Source: an uncultured Lachnospiraceae bacterium (lineage in GTDB: Bacteria > Bacillota > Clostridia > Lachnospirales > Lachnospiraceae). From it: 28,016 nt of DNA. Location: contig CAJTRL010000050.1 of the NCBI GenBank assembly GCA_910578715.1, positions 1 to 28,016 of the forward strand, read 5' to 3'. The position numbers were made by a program, and so were the translations under genes. Shown here piece after piece: positions 13,522 through 23,794 of the stretch. Each line of letters opens with the position of its first letter. Position 1 is the stretch's first letter. A model generated the notes under the pieces. It did not search any database, was not told the origin of the DNA, and saw only the letters and a list, made by a program, of their open reading frames with translations.

Positions 13522-14956
13522 TTTTAACATCCCTCACCATGAAACTCGGCACGCTTTTTCCCTTAAATTCAGGGTCAAGAATTCCGAGCTGAATCTTGAT
13601 GATTCCCCTCATTTTTACAGCCGGGCGCAGGCAATAGCGGTTAAACTCACGGATATTTACATCAGCAACAGAGCGGACATTTGGGAACAGTAATTTCAAA
13701 TATGCAGTACAAATCCTTTTTACAGCTTCCGTATCCCTTGTATCAGAATGTTCTGGAACTTCCACCAAGGCATCAACAATAGCACGGTAACTTGCATCTT
13801 CACGAAGCAGATGCATAATTGTACAAAAATACTCCGAATTTAGTGCCCAGCCGGAAATCTTCAAATCATCATGCATCCTTGGTATTTCCCACCCTTTAAT
13901 GAATCCATGAAATCTGTCCAATAATGCGCTTTCATGAAACGTGACAGGCAATTCAGAAAACATACTTTTATATTCGTCCATATTGTCCTGACTGATATTC
14001 CCAAGCAAGATGATACCCGAATCTGCCACACCCTCATAGTTTCCAACAGTAAAAACACCTGATTCCATATAACCCTTCAATGCAGCCCTCATTTCATCCA
14101 TATCCGTGAAGGAAATCGTCTGAACTTCATCTAAAGCAACGTAATCATTATTGCAAACTAACCCTTGTGTCCGTTTGCTGATGTCGTAAAACATCTTTGC
14201 TCTTGACATTACCCCACCAGAAGAAAGCCATCCGAATTTACTCACACGTCCAAATAAGTATGATTTTCCTGTGCCTTTTGGTGCAAGCTCTATTAAGTTG
14301 AGTCTTTTTTCTATGAATGGCAGCAAGCGGGTCAGCATAGTTAATTTTTGATGTTCATCTTCATATCCGGCAGCATTATAGTCAATTGACCCAAGCAAAA
14401 CATCAATCCACTCGCTCGTGGCAAACTCGTTTCTTACGTCTTTGTAATAATCAAGGTCAATCGTGTATGGACAAAAATTTGTGAAACCTGTCAGTTTTAT
14501 TTTGCCCTGAATTTTCAATTCCTCATCAGGTAATCTATAGCCTAGTTCGACTACACCCCATGTTTCCTTTCCCTTAACAAGCTCGTCCTTGCATTCATCC
14601 CAAATATATGGTTCAATGATGGTTTCTTTATTCGTTAAGCCAAAGTCCGGCAAGGCGAAAGTTATTTCCTGATTCTTGATGTTTATATCAACAGAAATCT
14701 TCGTAAGAATCTTTACCCTCTCATTTTCATAAACAATCCTGTTTTTTATGCTTATCCATTCGTCTTTGCGCGGAAGGTAAGTATGAATAAAATCCGTAAG
14801 TTCGTCTATATCAAAATTCCCCTCATCATCGCCAAATTTTTTCAGCAGCCAGTCTCGAAGGAATGACGGCAGACTTAAAGCCGAAAAGAAATTGCTTTTC
14901 TTCAAGTCTTTATAAACAACCATCTCATCAAAGCATTCTCTTAGTTTTTCCTGCAT
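13511..14956 (-). CDS. brxL: BREX protein BrxL, short type 4 form
   Basis: A 481-residue AAA+ protein of the BrxL family, which forms DNA-encircling rings in other BREX systems. The N-terminal half (1-200) is the BrxL-specific DNA-binding region, with KNRIVYENERVKILTKISVD and KIQGKIKLTGFTNFCPYTID. The AAA core carries Walker A APKGTGKS (225-232), Walker B VALDE (273-277), sensor-1-like IILLGN (315-320) and an arginine-finger-like LLDRFHGF (345-352). Long BrxL proteins continue into a Lon-type protease domain; here the protein ends after a helical lid, and no Ser-Lys protease motif is present. AGGAGG six bases before the ATG is a strong ribosome site; 24 bases separate it from pglZ. Confidence 0.88.
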   Translation of the reverse strand: MQEKLRECFDEMVVYKDLKKSNFFSALSLPSFLRDWLLKKFGDDEGNFDIDELTDFIHTYLPRKDEWISIKNRIVYENERVKILTKISVDINIKNQEITFALPDFGLTNKETIIEPYIWDECKDELVKGKETWGVVELGYRLPDEELKIQGKIKLTGFTNFCPYTIDLDYYKDVRNEFATSEWIDVLLGSIDYNAAGYEDEHQKLTMLTRLLPFIEKRLNLIELAPKGTGKSYLFGRVSKFGWLSSGGVMSRAKMFYDISKRTQGLVCNNDYVALDEVQTISFTDMDEMRAALKGYMESGVFTVGNYEGVADSGIILLGNISQDNMDEYKSMFSELPVTFHESALLDRFHGFIKGWEIPRMHDDLKISGWALNSEYFCTIMHLLREDASYRAIVDALVEVPEHSDTRDTEAVKRICTAYLKLLFPNVRSVADVNIREFNRYCLRPAVKMRGIIKIQLGILDPEFKGKSVPSFMVRDVKNES

Positions 14957-14980
14957 ATGAATCCTCCTCGTTCCATTATA

Positions 14981-17251
14981 TTACAGCAACTTATTTTCTT
15001 GAGAGCTTTCTTTTTTTATTTCAAAAGCCAACCCCGGGACAACCAAGTTATTTGATGCAAAAACATCAACATTATACTTTTTTGCCTTTTTTAACTTTGG
15101 CAAATCCACGAGATACATATTATTATCCAGTTCTTTTGCCTCATAATATTCTCCCTCAACTAAAACCGTCACATTTTTCAGCTTTGTTTTGGCGAATAAT
15201 CGGATAGCCGCTTTTTTTCTAAAGCTTACGGTAATCACTTTATCAACAATGGATACTTCTATTTCGTCATCGAATTTTGTTATTTCAATAATCGGAACAA
15301 CAACTTCCTCCAAAGTTGCCCCACCGTGTACCTCTACATTTGCCTTTCTTCCGCCTTTAAAGCGGTCATAATTGGCGAGAACCCAAAAGCCATCTTCTTC
15401 TGTGGCAAATTCACTCTTAACATCAGCATCCGATTTCGGGCAGCATCTTCCAGAATGTTCCCCCTTAGACGACATTTCCCACATATTTTCAGTTTCGTGG
15501 ATGACTGCCAGCCTGCTTGCGCCGTGGTCAGATACCATAATCGCCTTATTACAAAGCCCCTGTGATAATTTCAATTTGATATTATCAAGAGCCTCATTGA
15601 TGATTTCTAATTCCCTAATTATATGGATCGGCTGCTTCTTTTGCCTGTAATCGTAATCGCTGATACCATGATGTTTGATTTCATCCAGTTCCTTAATCGG
15701 ATTAACCACAAGCCCCCGCATTTCAAACTCTGCAACAAACTCCTTGTTTTTGCTTGTAATGGAAGGCAGATTGGCGCAACAGATTGTAATGTTAGCCATC
15801 AACTCTTTATCCTTGCATTTTGCAAGAATGTATGATAAGTATTCGACACCCATTGCATCCATAAAATATAACTGCGAAGCAGTTTTATCTATCTCATCCA
15901 TCTTTACGGTACGAGGTTCCAGCAACAAATTGTACTCACGAAGAACAGCCTGCTTTTCCACAATCTCCTCTAATTCCGGCACTACTTTGTTGATTATCTT
16001 ACTGTATGTGTACAGAGAAAAATATCTGTCGAGCAGAGGAATATTATATCTGTAATCACGGATATACGCACACAAATCAGGATATACCACGGATAATATT
16101 TTCTCAATCCCGCTCTTTTCCATGCTCTGATAATACTTTTCAAGTAACGAGAAGATAAGTTCCTTTTCCTGCCTTGTATTATCCGTCAAATAATAAATAG
16201 CCTTTTCTTCTTTCTGCAAAACCACTTTGCAAAAATCAACTACTTCATCTACAGGATTTCCAAAAGCTATCAGCAAGGACTTCCTTGTCTGATAAAAGTT
16301 ATCAAAATCCCTGTCTGTATGTTTCTTTTCCAAAATACCTCTATACACTTCCCGTGTTAGTTTTGAATACGCAGCAGCATGGCCGGCAGCAACAGCCAGA
16401 CAACTGTTATTGGCAGCTCCAAACATTTTTAATGCAATAAAATACAGCCACTTTTTCTGTTCAGAATACCCACTATAGCTTGAAATTGCAATTTCCAGAC
16501 TCTGATAATTTCCAAACTCACTGTTACATATTTCTATAAATGTTTTTCCTGTGTCAATTAGGGAAAGCAGATAATCCCATTGGCTTGAAGTTCCCATCAC
16601 TTCATCAATATGTGATAGCATGGCATCTTTCCCGATTATCACCTCATAAGCCTTGCTCATATCAGTAATAGAATATATTGACTGTGGATACATATCCTTA
16701 TGCTTTGTTGTAACCACGAATATTTTTTCTACATTTGGACTTTCAATTTCTTTTGCAACGGCATCAATCCCGACAATGCTATATTCGGATAAGGCAACTG
16801 AAAGTTCATTTGACACAAATACTAATTTCGGTAACGCTACCGCATCGCCGTCAAGTAAGCAAATGCTGCGTGACAGCCTTGGGTCGGAGAAACTTAACTG
16901 CTTGTCACATTGATAAACCACAACTACAACATGGCCGGCAATGGTCATGTTGACAATGTTTGCTAAATGTTTCCTTATTTCTTCCTCTCCATAGAACCTC
17001 AAAAAAGAAGTCAACCCTAACAGAAAGCAATTTTTCTTTTTCATGGAAATATCCGCAAGCAAAACTTCAATGCGTGGCAGTTCATCTTTATTGCAGAATC
17101 TTGAAGCATCAATAAACTCATTGCCATCCACGTCAAAATATGTTTTGAGCCTGTCTAAATCCATGCCATTTTGAACATTTACAAGTAACGGCTGGGCATT
17201 TTCTGAAGCCAAATATTTCGTTATCTTTTTTATACAAGCATCAAGGTTCAT
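14981..17251 (-). CDS. pglZ: BREX protein PglZ (alkaline phosphatase superfamily)
   Basis: A 756-residue PglZ. The alkaline-phosphatase-type metal residues are in SDHGASRLAVI (574-584, Asp575 and His576) and in VEVHGGATLEEVVVPII (639-655, His642), the hallmark end of the PglZ domain. The first 500 residues are helical and contain a Walker-like start only in outline, with no kinase motif. PglZ is present in all BREX types, is essential for defence, and in type 1 binds DNA with BrxX. AAGGAGGACAGGG directly precedes the ATG; the gap to brxC is 11 bases. The last 90 residues form a beta-rich C-terminal domain (VTVLVEGEYYEAKELDNNMY). Confidence 0.92.
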   Translation of the reverse strand: MNLDACIKKITKYLASENAQPLLVNVQNGMDLDRLKTYFDVDGNEFIDASRFCNKDELPRIEVLLADISMKKKNCFLLGLTSFLRFYGEEEIRKHLANIVNMTIAGHVVVVVYQCDKQLSFSDPRLSRSICLLDGDAVALPKLVFVSNELSVALSEYSIVGIDAVAKEIESPNVEKIFVVTTKHKDMYPQSIYSITDMSKAYEVIIGKDAMLSHIDEVMGTSSQWDYLLSLIDTGKTFIEICNSEFGNYQSLEIAISSYSGYSEQKKWLYFIALKMFGAANNSCLAVAAGHAAAYSKLTREVYRGILEKKHTDRDFDNFYQTRKSLLIAFGNPVDEVVDFCKVVLQKEEKAIYYLTDNTRQEKELIFSLLEKYYQSMEKSGIEKILSVVYPDLCAYIRDYRYNIPLLDRYFSLYTYSKIINKVVPELEEIVEKQAVLREYNLLLEPRTVKMDEIDKTASQLYFMDAMGVEYLSYILAKCKDKELMANITICCANLPSITSKNKEFVAEFEMRGLVVNPIKELDEIKHHGISDYDYRQKKQPIHIIRELEIINEALDNIKLKLSQGLCNKAIMVSDHGASRLAVIHETENMWEMSSKGEHSGRCCPKSDADVKSEFATEEDGFWVLANYDRFKGGRKANVEVHGGATLEEVVVPIIEITKFDDEIEVSIVDKVITVSFRKKAAIRLFAKTKLKNVTVLVEGEYYEAKELDNNMYLVDLPKLKKAKKYNVDVFASNNLVVPGLAFEIKKESSQENKLL

Positions 17252-17262
17252 CCCTGTCCTCC

Positions 17263-20200
17263 TTAGTTTCCTTTGATAATCGCCATGCCCACAATCATAT
17301 CATCTTTGATAAGGTCTTTTAAGTACCGCTTCACATCTGCCAATTCCATATTGTCTATCTTTTCAAGCGCCTTGTCACAGCCGCCTTGATTGTATTTTGC
17401 CTCAGCAAGCTGCTTTAGCTTCTTATCGACTTCCGGCAAACCAAACCAATCGTAAGGATCTGCTGTGATTCTACTGTCCAAATACCGCTTCACTTCATCA
17501 AGGTCATTCAGCATCACATCATAATCCTTAATAATCGTTTCAACAAACGCCCTGTTTCTTGCGCTCTCATCTTCCAACTTGGCGAAAAAACCTGCGGTTT
17601 GGAAATAAGCAGCCGCTTTATCTATGGAACTTTCATCAGGATGCGTTTGATTGACAGCCCCGAATGCCGCCCTTGCCACTTGAATATCCTTATCATCCAC
17701 CATGCATAAAATGGGCATTTTATGCTTCTTAGACCACTCTCTCGGAGTATCCGTTTTGGTTTTTTCTTTCCAAAACTCTTTCAGTTTCGCAGACTTGCTG
17801 TTTCGCTTATATTCCTCAACCTTGTCATTTACAATGGTGGTATATTCTGTCTTCTCCTTTGTGAATGAACCGGCAGGAATCATATTGTAGATTTCACGAA
17901 TTTCTTCTTCTGTAAATCCCTCAATATAAAATTCACAGACTTTTTTAAACAAATCAATTTGATTTCCGTAGAAAGTCCTGAAATTTTCTTCGTTTTCAAG
18001 AAGCGAATCATAAAATTTCTGCCTCTGCGAATCCAACATTACCCCCGATTTCTTAACATGATAAAGCAGTTCTAAGAATGCGCCAAAATCGTCCAAGTAG
18101 TTTTTGGCAGCCGGATAGGAAACCCTGATATACTGGCACTTATCACACCATTCCCTGACTGTGCTGTCGAAATTCGTACTTTTTGAAATGACTTTATTGC
18201 TTTCCGCAATAATCTTATATTCCAAAATTACTTCCCTTATCTTCTGCTGTACTGTCTCAAGATTCCATACCCAATTTGCCGCATCTGCATCAAACTTTTT
18301 CCGCAGCACATTGATATACTGACCGCTATCCCCAACTTCTTCAGCCAGCACAACCAGTTCTCCGTTCTCGAACTCTTTCAGATAAGCTTTCATTCCTTCC
18401 GTGCATTTTCCCTTGCTTAAAAGTGTACTTAAGTCGGCAGCAGCAGTCTTATTGGCAATGCACAGCTTACCAATCGCATAGGCAATGTCATTATCACTTG
18501 TGTGATCTGCTCCCATATTGCTGCTGTTTGCGATGCCGCAGTAATAGTCGATGAGTTTCGCAAGAGTTGCTTCGTCTGTTTTTGTATTTTCACCTCTAAT
18601 GATTGATTTCAGCGTCCAAATAGGAAACGTATATTCTTTCATCTTACTACGGATGCGCTCCCTCGTTTGTTCAACCGATGTACAAAAACTTTTTGAAATA
18701 CTAAAAGCAACAGATGTGGCCTCATTAAAAGCCTTTTCTTCTTCTGTCATTGCCACGATATATTTATCCTTGTACCTCGGATTCGCTGTAATCTGTAATT
18801 TGATAATCTCATCAACCATTTCCTGCAGCTTATTCACAGTTAATACATCATTCGTAAGACCATCGCTCCAACTAAATCCATCAACATATTCTTTCAATAC
18901 AAATCCCATCACAAATGCAGAAAGATTGCAGGGCATAAAACCAAAAGGCTCCGCCTTTAACTCGTCATAGATTCTCGCAATAGAGATACGCCCGCCATTA
19001 TCAAAGCCTTCTTTTATGAGTTCTTCTACCCTGTTCTTAATTTTTGAAATCAAAAGGTGCGGTTTATCCACCCAATACTTTCCCTGATAATTCCAAGCTT
19101 CCCCTATGGCGTTCTCAAGCTTCGTGGCAGGATTAGAAGATCTGAATGTCCCCTGCGTTTCCTGCTTTATGCCACAGGCAACTCCTTGCTTTAAAGAACT
19201 TGGCATATACATATTATCCGTCACAGTATAAGCGCCTTCCAAGCAATTCCTGTACTTGCTCCTATTAATGCTGGACAGGGCAGTATATAGCGCATCAATC
19301 GTTGTTGCTCGCTCGCCATCTTGTTTTTCAGAAGTATAGACAACAAACTCACCACTGGAAATACGGTTTTTCCACTTTTTCAACGCTTCTTTGGCATTCG
19401 TTTCATATTGACGTGCCAAATTGTTCTCTTTGCCCTGATAATACATAGCCTGTGCCATATTTTCACAATACTGCTCATAGCCATCTTTTCCAAATGGAGT
19501 GGTAGACGTATCGATAAATATCATCTTATAGCTGCCATCTTCCAATGCGCTTTTAATCTTTTTGCCAAGTACTACACTTTCGCTGTCATCTTTTGCAAAG
19601 CATACGACAGCAACTATTTTATTGGCAAAACTACCCTCCTGATTACGCAACAACCGAATAGTCGAATCAAAATCAGATGATGAAACATATCTCATCTCAT
19701 ATCGCAGTTTTAAAGCACCACCCAATGTAACAGCCTCTGAAACCTGCCCCTCATTAATCAGTGCCGATGTGGATTTCTTCTTGACTTCTTCTTTAAATTT
19801 ATCAATCGCCGCCATATCCCCGGCATTTACTAAGGCAGAATATTGTGTCTGCCCACCGCCAAGAGACTTTTTATAAAGGACTTCGTCACGGACAAGCTTT
19901 TCCGTGCATCTTCCGGCAGCTCCGTTATCCATATCCGAACCTTCAAAGGCATTATTGATATTTTTCTCATTGGGAATAAACAGTTCAACAGAATCTCCCA
20001 CCTTTTGGGAAATTGCCTGTAAAAGAAGAACTGTTCTCAAAACCCTTTTTTCTTCATCGCTGAGCTGTTTTGCCTCTGCATGAGAGTAGCAGTCCAAAAT
20101 CGAACGAATGTCGTGAGAAAGGTATTCTTTTCCCTTTTCGTAAAAAAAATCCCATACCATATCTATTGTAAGCAAGGGATTCTCATTGTCAGGACCATAG

Positions 20201-21456
20201 TTGTCAATGAACCATTGGAAACCCTTGATTTCATCGCCCCTGTCATTTTTGATAAAATCAAACATACTGCGCTGATTAGAGTCAAACGCAGAAGAAATAT
20301 GTTTGAGCAATAGTGCCGTATATGGGTGGATAGGTAGAATATTTTTCAATTCATCATCAGAGATATTAGCACTGCTCTTCACTAATGTTCTGGAAGCATG
20401 GGTTCTGTCATAAAGATCATCAACCGTCATTTCCCAATCTGCACTGACAGCTTCATCCTTATTTTTCTCCATAGCCGCTCCCATAAGCTGGAATGCCATG
20501 TTTTCTGGAAGTTCAATGATACAGGTCGGCTTGATGAAACGGTCAAGAATCTTAAACTTATCCTTATCTGCATCATCAAATAAGCCAGCGCTTTTATGAG
20601 TGACAATAATTAAATAGAACGGATCAGTTTCACTAAGCTCGGCAATTTCCTGAAAACCAGTAAGGCTTCTTGCATTGTTGTTAAAATACTCTGTGAACTC
20701 ATCCCATATGAATACAATAGCTTTGAGATTGTTTGCCTTAATAATCTCTTTTATCCAAGACACAAGACCAGTAGTGTCCAATGACAAAACCTTAATCTGG
20801 CGTTCGTCAGCCACCTTAAAGATTTTATCTATAAGTGCAATCAGCGCATCACCTGACAAGTCATTTAACTTCTCTAAAATATTATCCGCATTATCACCAC
20901 CAAATAAATTGGAGTATTCCCCTGTTACAAGAGAATTGAAATAGCTCTTATTCGCAGAATCTTCAAGCCATTTTGAAATAGCTCCTTTCATGGCGCTGTT
21001 GCCTTTGTTCTCAATCCCTCTGTCTTTCAGTGCCTTTTCAATGCTTTCCTGTATGGCAAACACGAGATTGTGGTCACCACGAATAGAGGAAGAACCATAT
21101 CTATGTACGGTAAGAATCTCCCCACTGTTCTTAGCATTTTGAAGTTTATTGAAAAGGTCATTATCCATTTGAAATTTCTGAAAGTATTCCCTTGTTTCTT
21201 CTTCAGACACATCAAGAAGTTTTTTCAAAGTTAATACCGCGTGGGATTTACCTGTGCCATAAGCGCCCTCCACCCAAATGGAATGTTTTTGCTCTCTGCG
21301 CAGAATACTCACTGTATCCTTAATCAGTTTCACAAAAGTAGCGTGTGGATAATACTTTTTCCACATATCCGGATTATTATTGATTACCGATTCATTGACT
21401 GCCGGAAAATAATCCGGATCAATGTCAAAGTAATGACGATAAATATCAAGCGCCAT
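17263..21456 (-). CDS. brxC: BREX protein BrxC/PglY (P-loop ATPase)
   Basis: A 1397-residue ATPase. Walker A is GAYGTGKSHA (64-73) and Walker B is AIVFIWDEFTEYF (246-258), followed by a sensor-like FYLIIVTHKSA (280-290). The N-terminus MALDIYRHYFDIDPDYFPAV is the start typical of BrxC/PglY. The rest is long and helical with no catalytic motif I can name. In BREX this protein is required for defence and forms oligomers with the other components. TTTAAGGAGGAGACAGC before the ATG is a strong ribosome site, and 15 bases separate it from brxP. Length is somewhat above the roughly 1200 residues common in type 1 (family knowledge). Confidence 0.92.
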   Translation of the reverse strand: MALDIYRHYFDIDPDYFPAVNESVINNNPDMWKKYYPHATFVKLIKDTVSILRREQKHSIWVEGAYGTGKSHAVLTLKKLLDVSEEETREYFQKFQMDNDLFNKLQNAKNSGEILTVHRYGSSSIRGDHNLVFAIQESIEKALKDRGIENKGNSAMKGAISKWLEDSANKSYFNSLVTGEYSNLFGGDNADNILEKLNDLSGDALIALIDKIFKVADERQIKVLSLDTTGLVSWIKEIIKANNLKAIVFIWDEFTEYFNNNARSLTGFQEIAELSETDPFYLIIVTHKSAGLFDDADKDKFKILDRFIKPTCIIELPENMAFQLMGAAMEKNKDEAVSADWEMTVDDLYDRTHASRTLVKSSANISDDELKNILPIHPYTALLLKHISSAFDSNQRSMFDFIKNDRGDEIKGFQWFIDNYGPDNENPLLTIDMVWDFFYEKGKEYLSHDIRSILDCYSHAEAKQLSDEEKRVLRTVLLLQAISQKVGDSVELFIPNEKNINNAFEGSDMDNGAAGRCTEKLVRDEVLYKKSLGGGQTQYSALVNAGDMAAIDKFKEEVKKKSTSALINEGQVSEAVTLGGALKLRYEMRYVSSSDFDSTIRLLRNQEGSFANKIVAVVCFAKDDSESVVLGKKIKSALEDGSYKMIFIDTSTTPFGKDGYEQYCENMAQAMYYQGKENNLARQYETNAKEALKKWKNRISSGEFVVYTSEKQDGERATTIDALYTALSSINRSKYRNCLEGAYTVTDNMYMPSSLKQGVACGIKQETQGTFRSSNPATKLENAIGEAWNYQGKYWVDKPHLLISKIKNRVEELIKEGFDNGGRISIARIYDELKAEPFGFMPCNLSAFVMGFVLKEYVDGFSWSDGLTNDVLTVNKLQEMVDEIIKLQITANPRYKDKYIVAMTEEEKAFNEATSVAFSISKSFCTSVEQTRERIRSKMKEYTFPIWTLKSIIRGENTKTDEATLAKLIDYYCGIANSSNMGADHTSDNDIAYAIGKLCIANKTAAADLSTLLSKGKCTEGMKAYLKEFENGELVVLAEEVGDSGQYINVLRKKFDADAANWVWNLETVQQKIREVILEYKIIAESNKVISKSTNFDSTVREWCDKCQYIRVSYPAAKNYLDDFGAFLELLYHVKKSGVMLDSQRQKFYDSLLENEENFRTFYGNQIDLFKKVCEFYIEGFTEEEIREIYNMIPAGSFTKEKTEYTTIVNDKVEEYKRNSKSAKLKEFWKEKTKTDTPREWSKKHKMPILCMVDDKDIQVARAAFGAVNQTHPDESSIDKAAAYFQTAGFFAKLEDESARNRAFVETIIKDYDVMLNDLDEVKRYLDSRITADPYDWFGLPEVDKKLKQLAEAKYNQGGCDKALEKIDNMELADVKRYLKDLIKDDMIVGMAIIKGN

Positions 21457-21471
21457 GTCGCTGTCTCCTCC

Positions 21472-23790
21472 TTAAAACAATTCAAGGACATCTTTTGATG
21501 CCTTGTCATTTCGCAACGTAATATTATCCAAGTCCAAGGTAAATGATACGGCAATAAACTCCGGATAATTTACAGACAAGCCGTTCAGTATCTTTTCCAT
21601 TTGTTCACGGTCAAGCCCGAAGATTTCCGTAGGGCTTACTCCGTCGCTGTCGATTTCATGATTTAACAACCGGGAAAGGGTAAACTGATAATAATCTCCA
21701 CAGTTCTCCGCAAACTTGTACAAGCTGTAAAGAATCACACGAGGGTCAGGGTTCTGCCAAGGAGTTCTTGTGACAGATAAAACCCTATTCTTTTCTTTCT
21801 CAGAGAATCCCATGCCCACTTCTGCAAATGGCAGTTCAACAAATCTTACAAACGACCTAAATATATCATTAGCCGCCCTCTCATTCGTTCCACTATCAAC
21901 CAACATAGAAGTAATGTATTCTTTTGAAGATTTTTCATTCATTTTGACATTCTTCACAAACCAGTTTATTTGCGGACTGTACACCAAATTGGTCAAAATC
22001 AATCCCCAACTTTCTAACTCATCTATTCCAATATAATCAATTATCTTTGCAAATTCACTGAAATTGTCTCCATCAATAAGTTCTGCATCTCTTAAAAACC
22101 GTTTGAAAAAACTAAACATCTGCGATCCCAATGAGTTATTTGTTACAAATTCATTTTTTTGTGAAAAATATTGGTTAATCCACTCTTTCTTTGGCGCATG
22201 AGTGGAATAACAATTTAAACTCTTTGTTTCCATTTTAGCCCCTCCTTTTGGCATCTCTAACGATTTATAAATTAGGCATCCTCTATCAACCTTATGGCAC
22301 TGAGAACATCTTACGCAGTTCTCACTTATTTTTACTTTGCCGTTTATCATTGTGATACATCCTTTTTGGCAATCTGCTTCGCATTCATGGCATCCAATAC
22401 AACACGCTGCTTTATGAAACACATTTTTTAATAATTTGACAAATAAAGGTGCCGTTTTTGCAAGATATTTATCTAGCACCACTTCATAACCGTCAGCCAA
22501 TTCAATAACCTCAAAGGAATACTCATTTCGTCTAAAATCAATCCTATACGGCGAAGACTCATTTAAGAGAACGCCTATCGTTTTTATCCATTCTCTCCAA
22601 TCGTTTTTAGGTTTTCTCACTTTAAGGATATACTTGTCCCCCGACATCAGTTCCGTACATCCAATGTCAATAGACACATCCCTTCCGTTCATACGTGCTT
22701 TCCATCCAGTATTCTCCAAAAATTCTTTCATCTTTTCTTCTGCGGGAATGCTTTCTTTATATAAATCAGCAATTATATTCATATACTCATCTACTTCTTT
22801 TGGATAGCATGTTCTTCTAAAATAAGCATTTTTCTCAGATACATTGGGGCATACTAAACAGCCAGCCCTATTGTTCCCTTTTTTGTATGCCTCGTTCAAA
22901 TGAAGATTTTCCGAATAAACATATAAATATAATTCAGCCGCATTCCATTCAAGAATCGGATTACAGCTATACTGCCCTTTATGTTTTTCTCCTAAACTGA
23001 TATAGTCATATTCACTTCTTGACGCACTTTCACTAGCTCTAACGCCCACAAAAGCCATTCCTGTAAAATCAATCTTGCCCAAATTATTCCTTAAAGCAAG
23101 TATTTGTGGCGAGGTTTTATGCACACTGCAGCACCACCTTGTAACTTTTGACGGAGAACCAAATTGTTTCCATGTACAATGCGGATTCAAATCTGATTTT
23201 GCTCTGATAAACTCAATGCCTTGATGATGACATTCTTTTTCTATTATCCCAACCGTATCATAAGTATCCGGAAACTCCATTCCAGTATCGCCGAATAACA
23301 CTTTGAAACTGTTGTGAGGCAACGCCCTTTGGACAATATCAAGTGTTACGATGCTGTCCTTCCCCCCGCTAAATGCCACATAAAAAACGTCTACCTTATC
23401 TTTGAACCGAGCATAGGTATTGAATACCTTTTTTATGGTATCCTGTGTCAGTTTTTCTATCAAACCTTTATTTTTATCAACCATCCCCGGCACATCTACA
23501 AACCGAAGCGGTGCATTCTCCGGTTCAGGTTCTTCCACAATCAGCAGTTCTGGTGCTGAATATAATGAGCCTCCCTTTGTTTTGGCGACAAGCTTTCCTC
23601 TATACCAATAGTTATTTGCTTCTGCCCACATATATGGGTAAGCGTCATTCTTGTCATAATTCCAATATTTATCAAATCCAAGGATGTCTAATTCTTTATA
23701 GTAAACCGGTCTCGGCTCTTTGCTGAAAGGCAGCGGGGAACTGTTCAATAGCAAGCCTCCGGTTTTAATATCCCATTCATACGAATACAT
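21472..23790 (-). CDS. brxP: BREX type 4 protein BrxP (PAPS reductase/DndC-like, two ferredoxin clusters)
   Basis: A 772-residue PP-loop enzyme. The ATP-pyrophosphatase motif is SGGKDS (141-146), followed by GDTGMEFPDTYDT (168-180). A cysteine set WCC (219-221) with GCLVCP (310-315) matches the 4Fe-4S site of APS reductases and DndC. A bacterial ferredoxin domain then follows, with CIGCHECEADC (464-474) and CVRCSQC (492-498) plus Cys505, enough for two 4Fe-4S clusters. The N-terminal 130 residues and the helical C-terminal 250 are BrxP-specific. It replaces the PglX methyltransferase in type 4 BREX and is a candidate for DNA sulfur modification. It starts four bases after the stop of the upstream 734-aa gene, with AGAAGGGG about nine bases before the ATG. 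Confidence 0.92.
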   Translation of the reverse strand: MYSYEWDIKTGGLLLNSSPLPFSKEPRPVYYKELDILGFDKYWNYDKNDAYPYMWAEANNYWYRGKLVAKTKGGSLYSAPELLIVEEPEPENAPLRFVDVPGMVDKNKGLIEKLTQDTIKKVFNTYARFKDKVDVFYVAFSGGKDSIVTLDIVQRALPHNSFKVLFGDTGMEFPDTYDTVGIIEKECHHQGIEFIRAKSDLNPHCTWKQFGSPSKVTRWCCSVHKTSPQILALRNNLGKIDFTGMAFVGVRASESASRSEYDYISLGEKHKGQYSCNPILEWNAAELYLYVYSENLHLNEAYKKGNNRAGCLVCPNVSEKNAYFRRTCYPKEVDEYMNIIADLYKESIPAEEKMKEFLENTGWKARMNGRDVSIDIGCTELMSGDKYILKVRKPKNDWREWIKTIGVLLNESSPYRIDFRRNEYSFEVIELADGYEVVLDKYLAKTAPLFVKLLKNVFHKAACCIGCHECEADCQKGCITMINGKVKISENCVRCSQCHKVDRGCLIYKSLEMPKGGAKMETKSLNCYSTHAPKKEWINQYFSQKNEFVTNNSLGSQMFSFFKRFLRDAELIDGDNFSEFAKIIDYIGIDELESWGLILTNLVYSPQINWFVKNVKMNEKSSKEYITSMLVDSGTNERAANDIFRSFVRFVELPFAEVGMGFSEKEKNRVLSVTRTPWQNPDPRVILYSLYKFAENCGDYYQFTLSRLLNHEIDSDGVSPTEIFGLDREQMEKILNGLSVNYPEFIAVSFTLDLDNITLRNDKASKDVLELF

Positions 23791-23794
23791 AATT

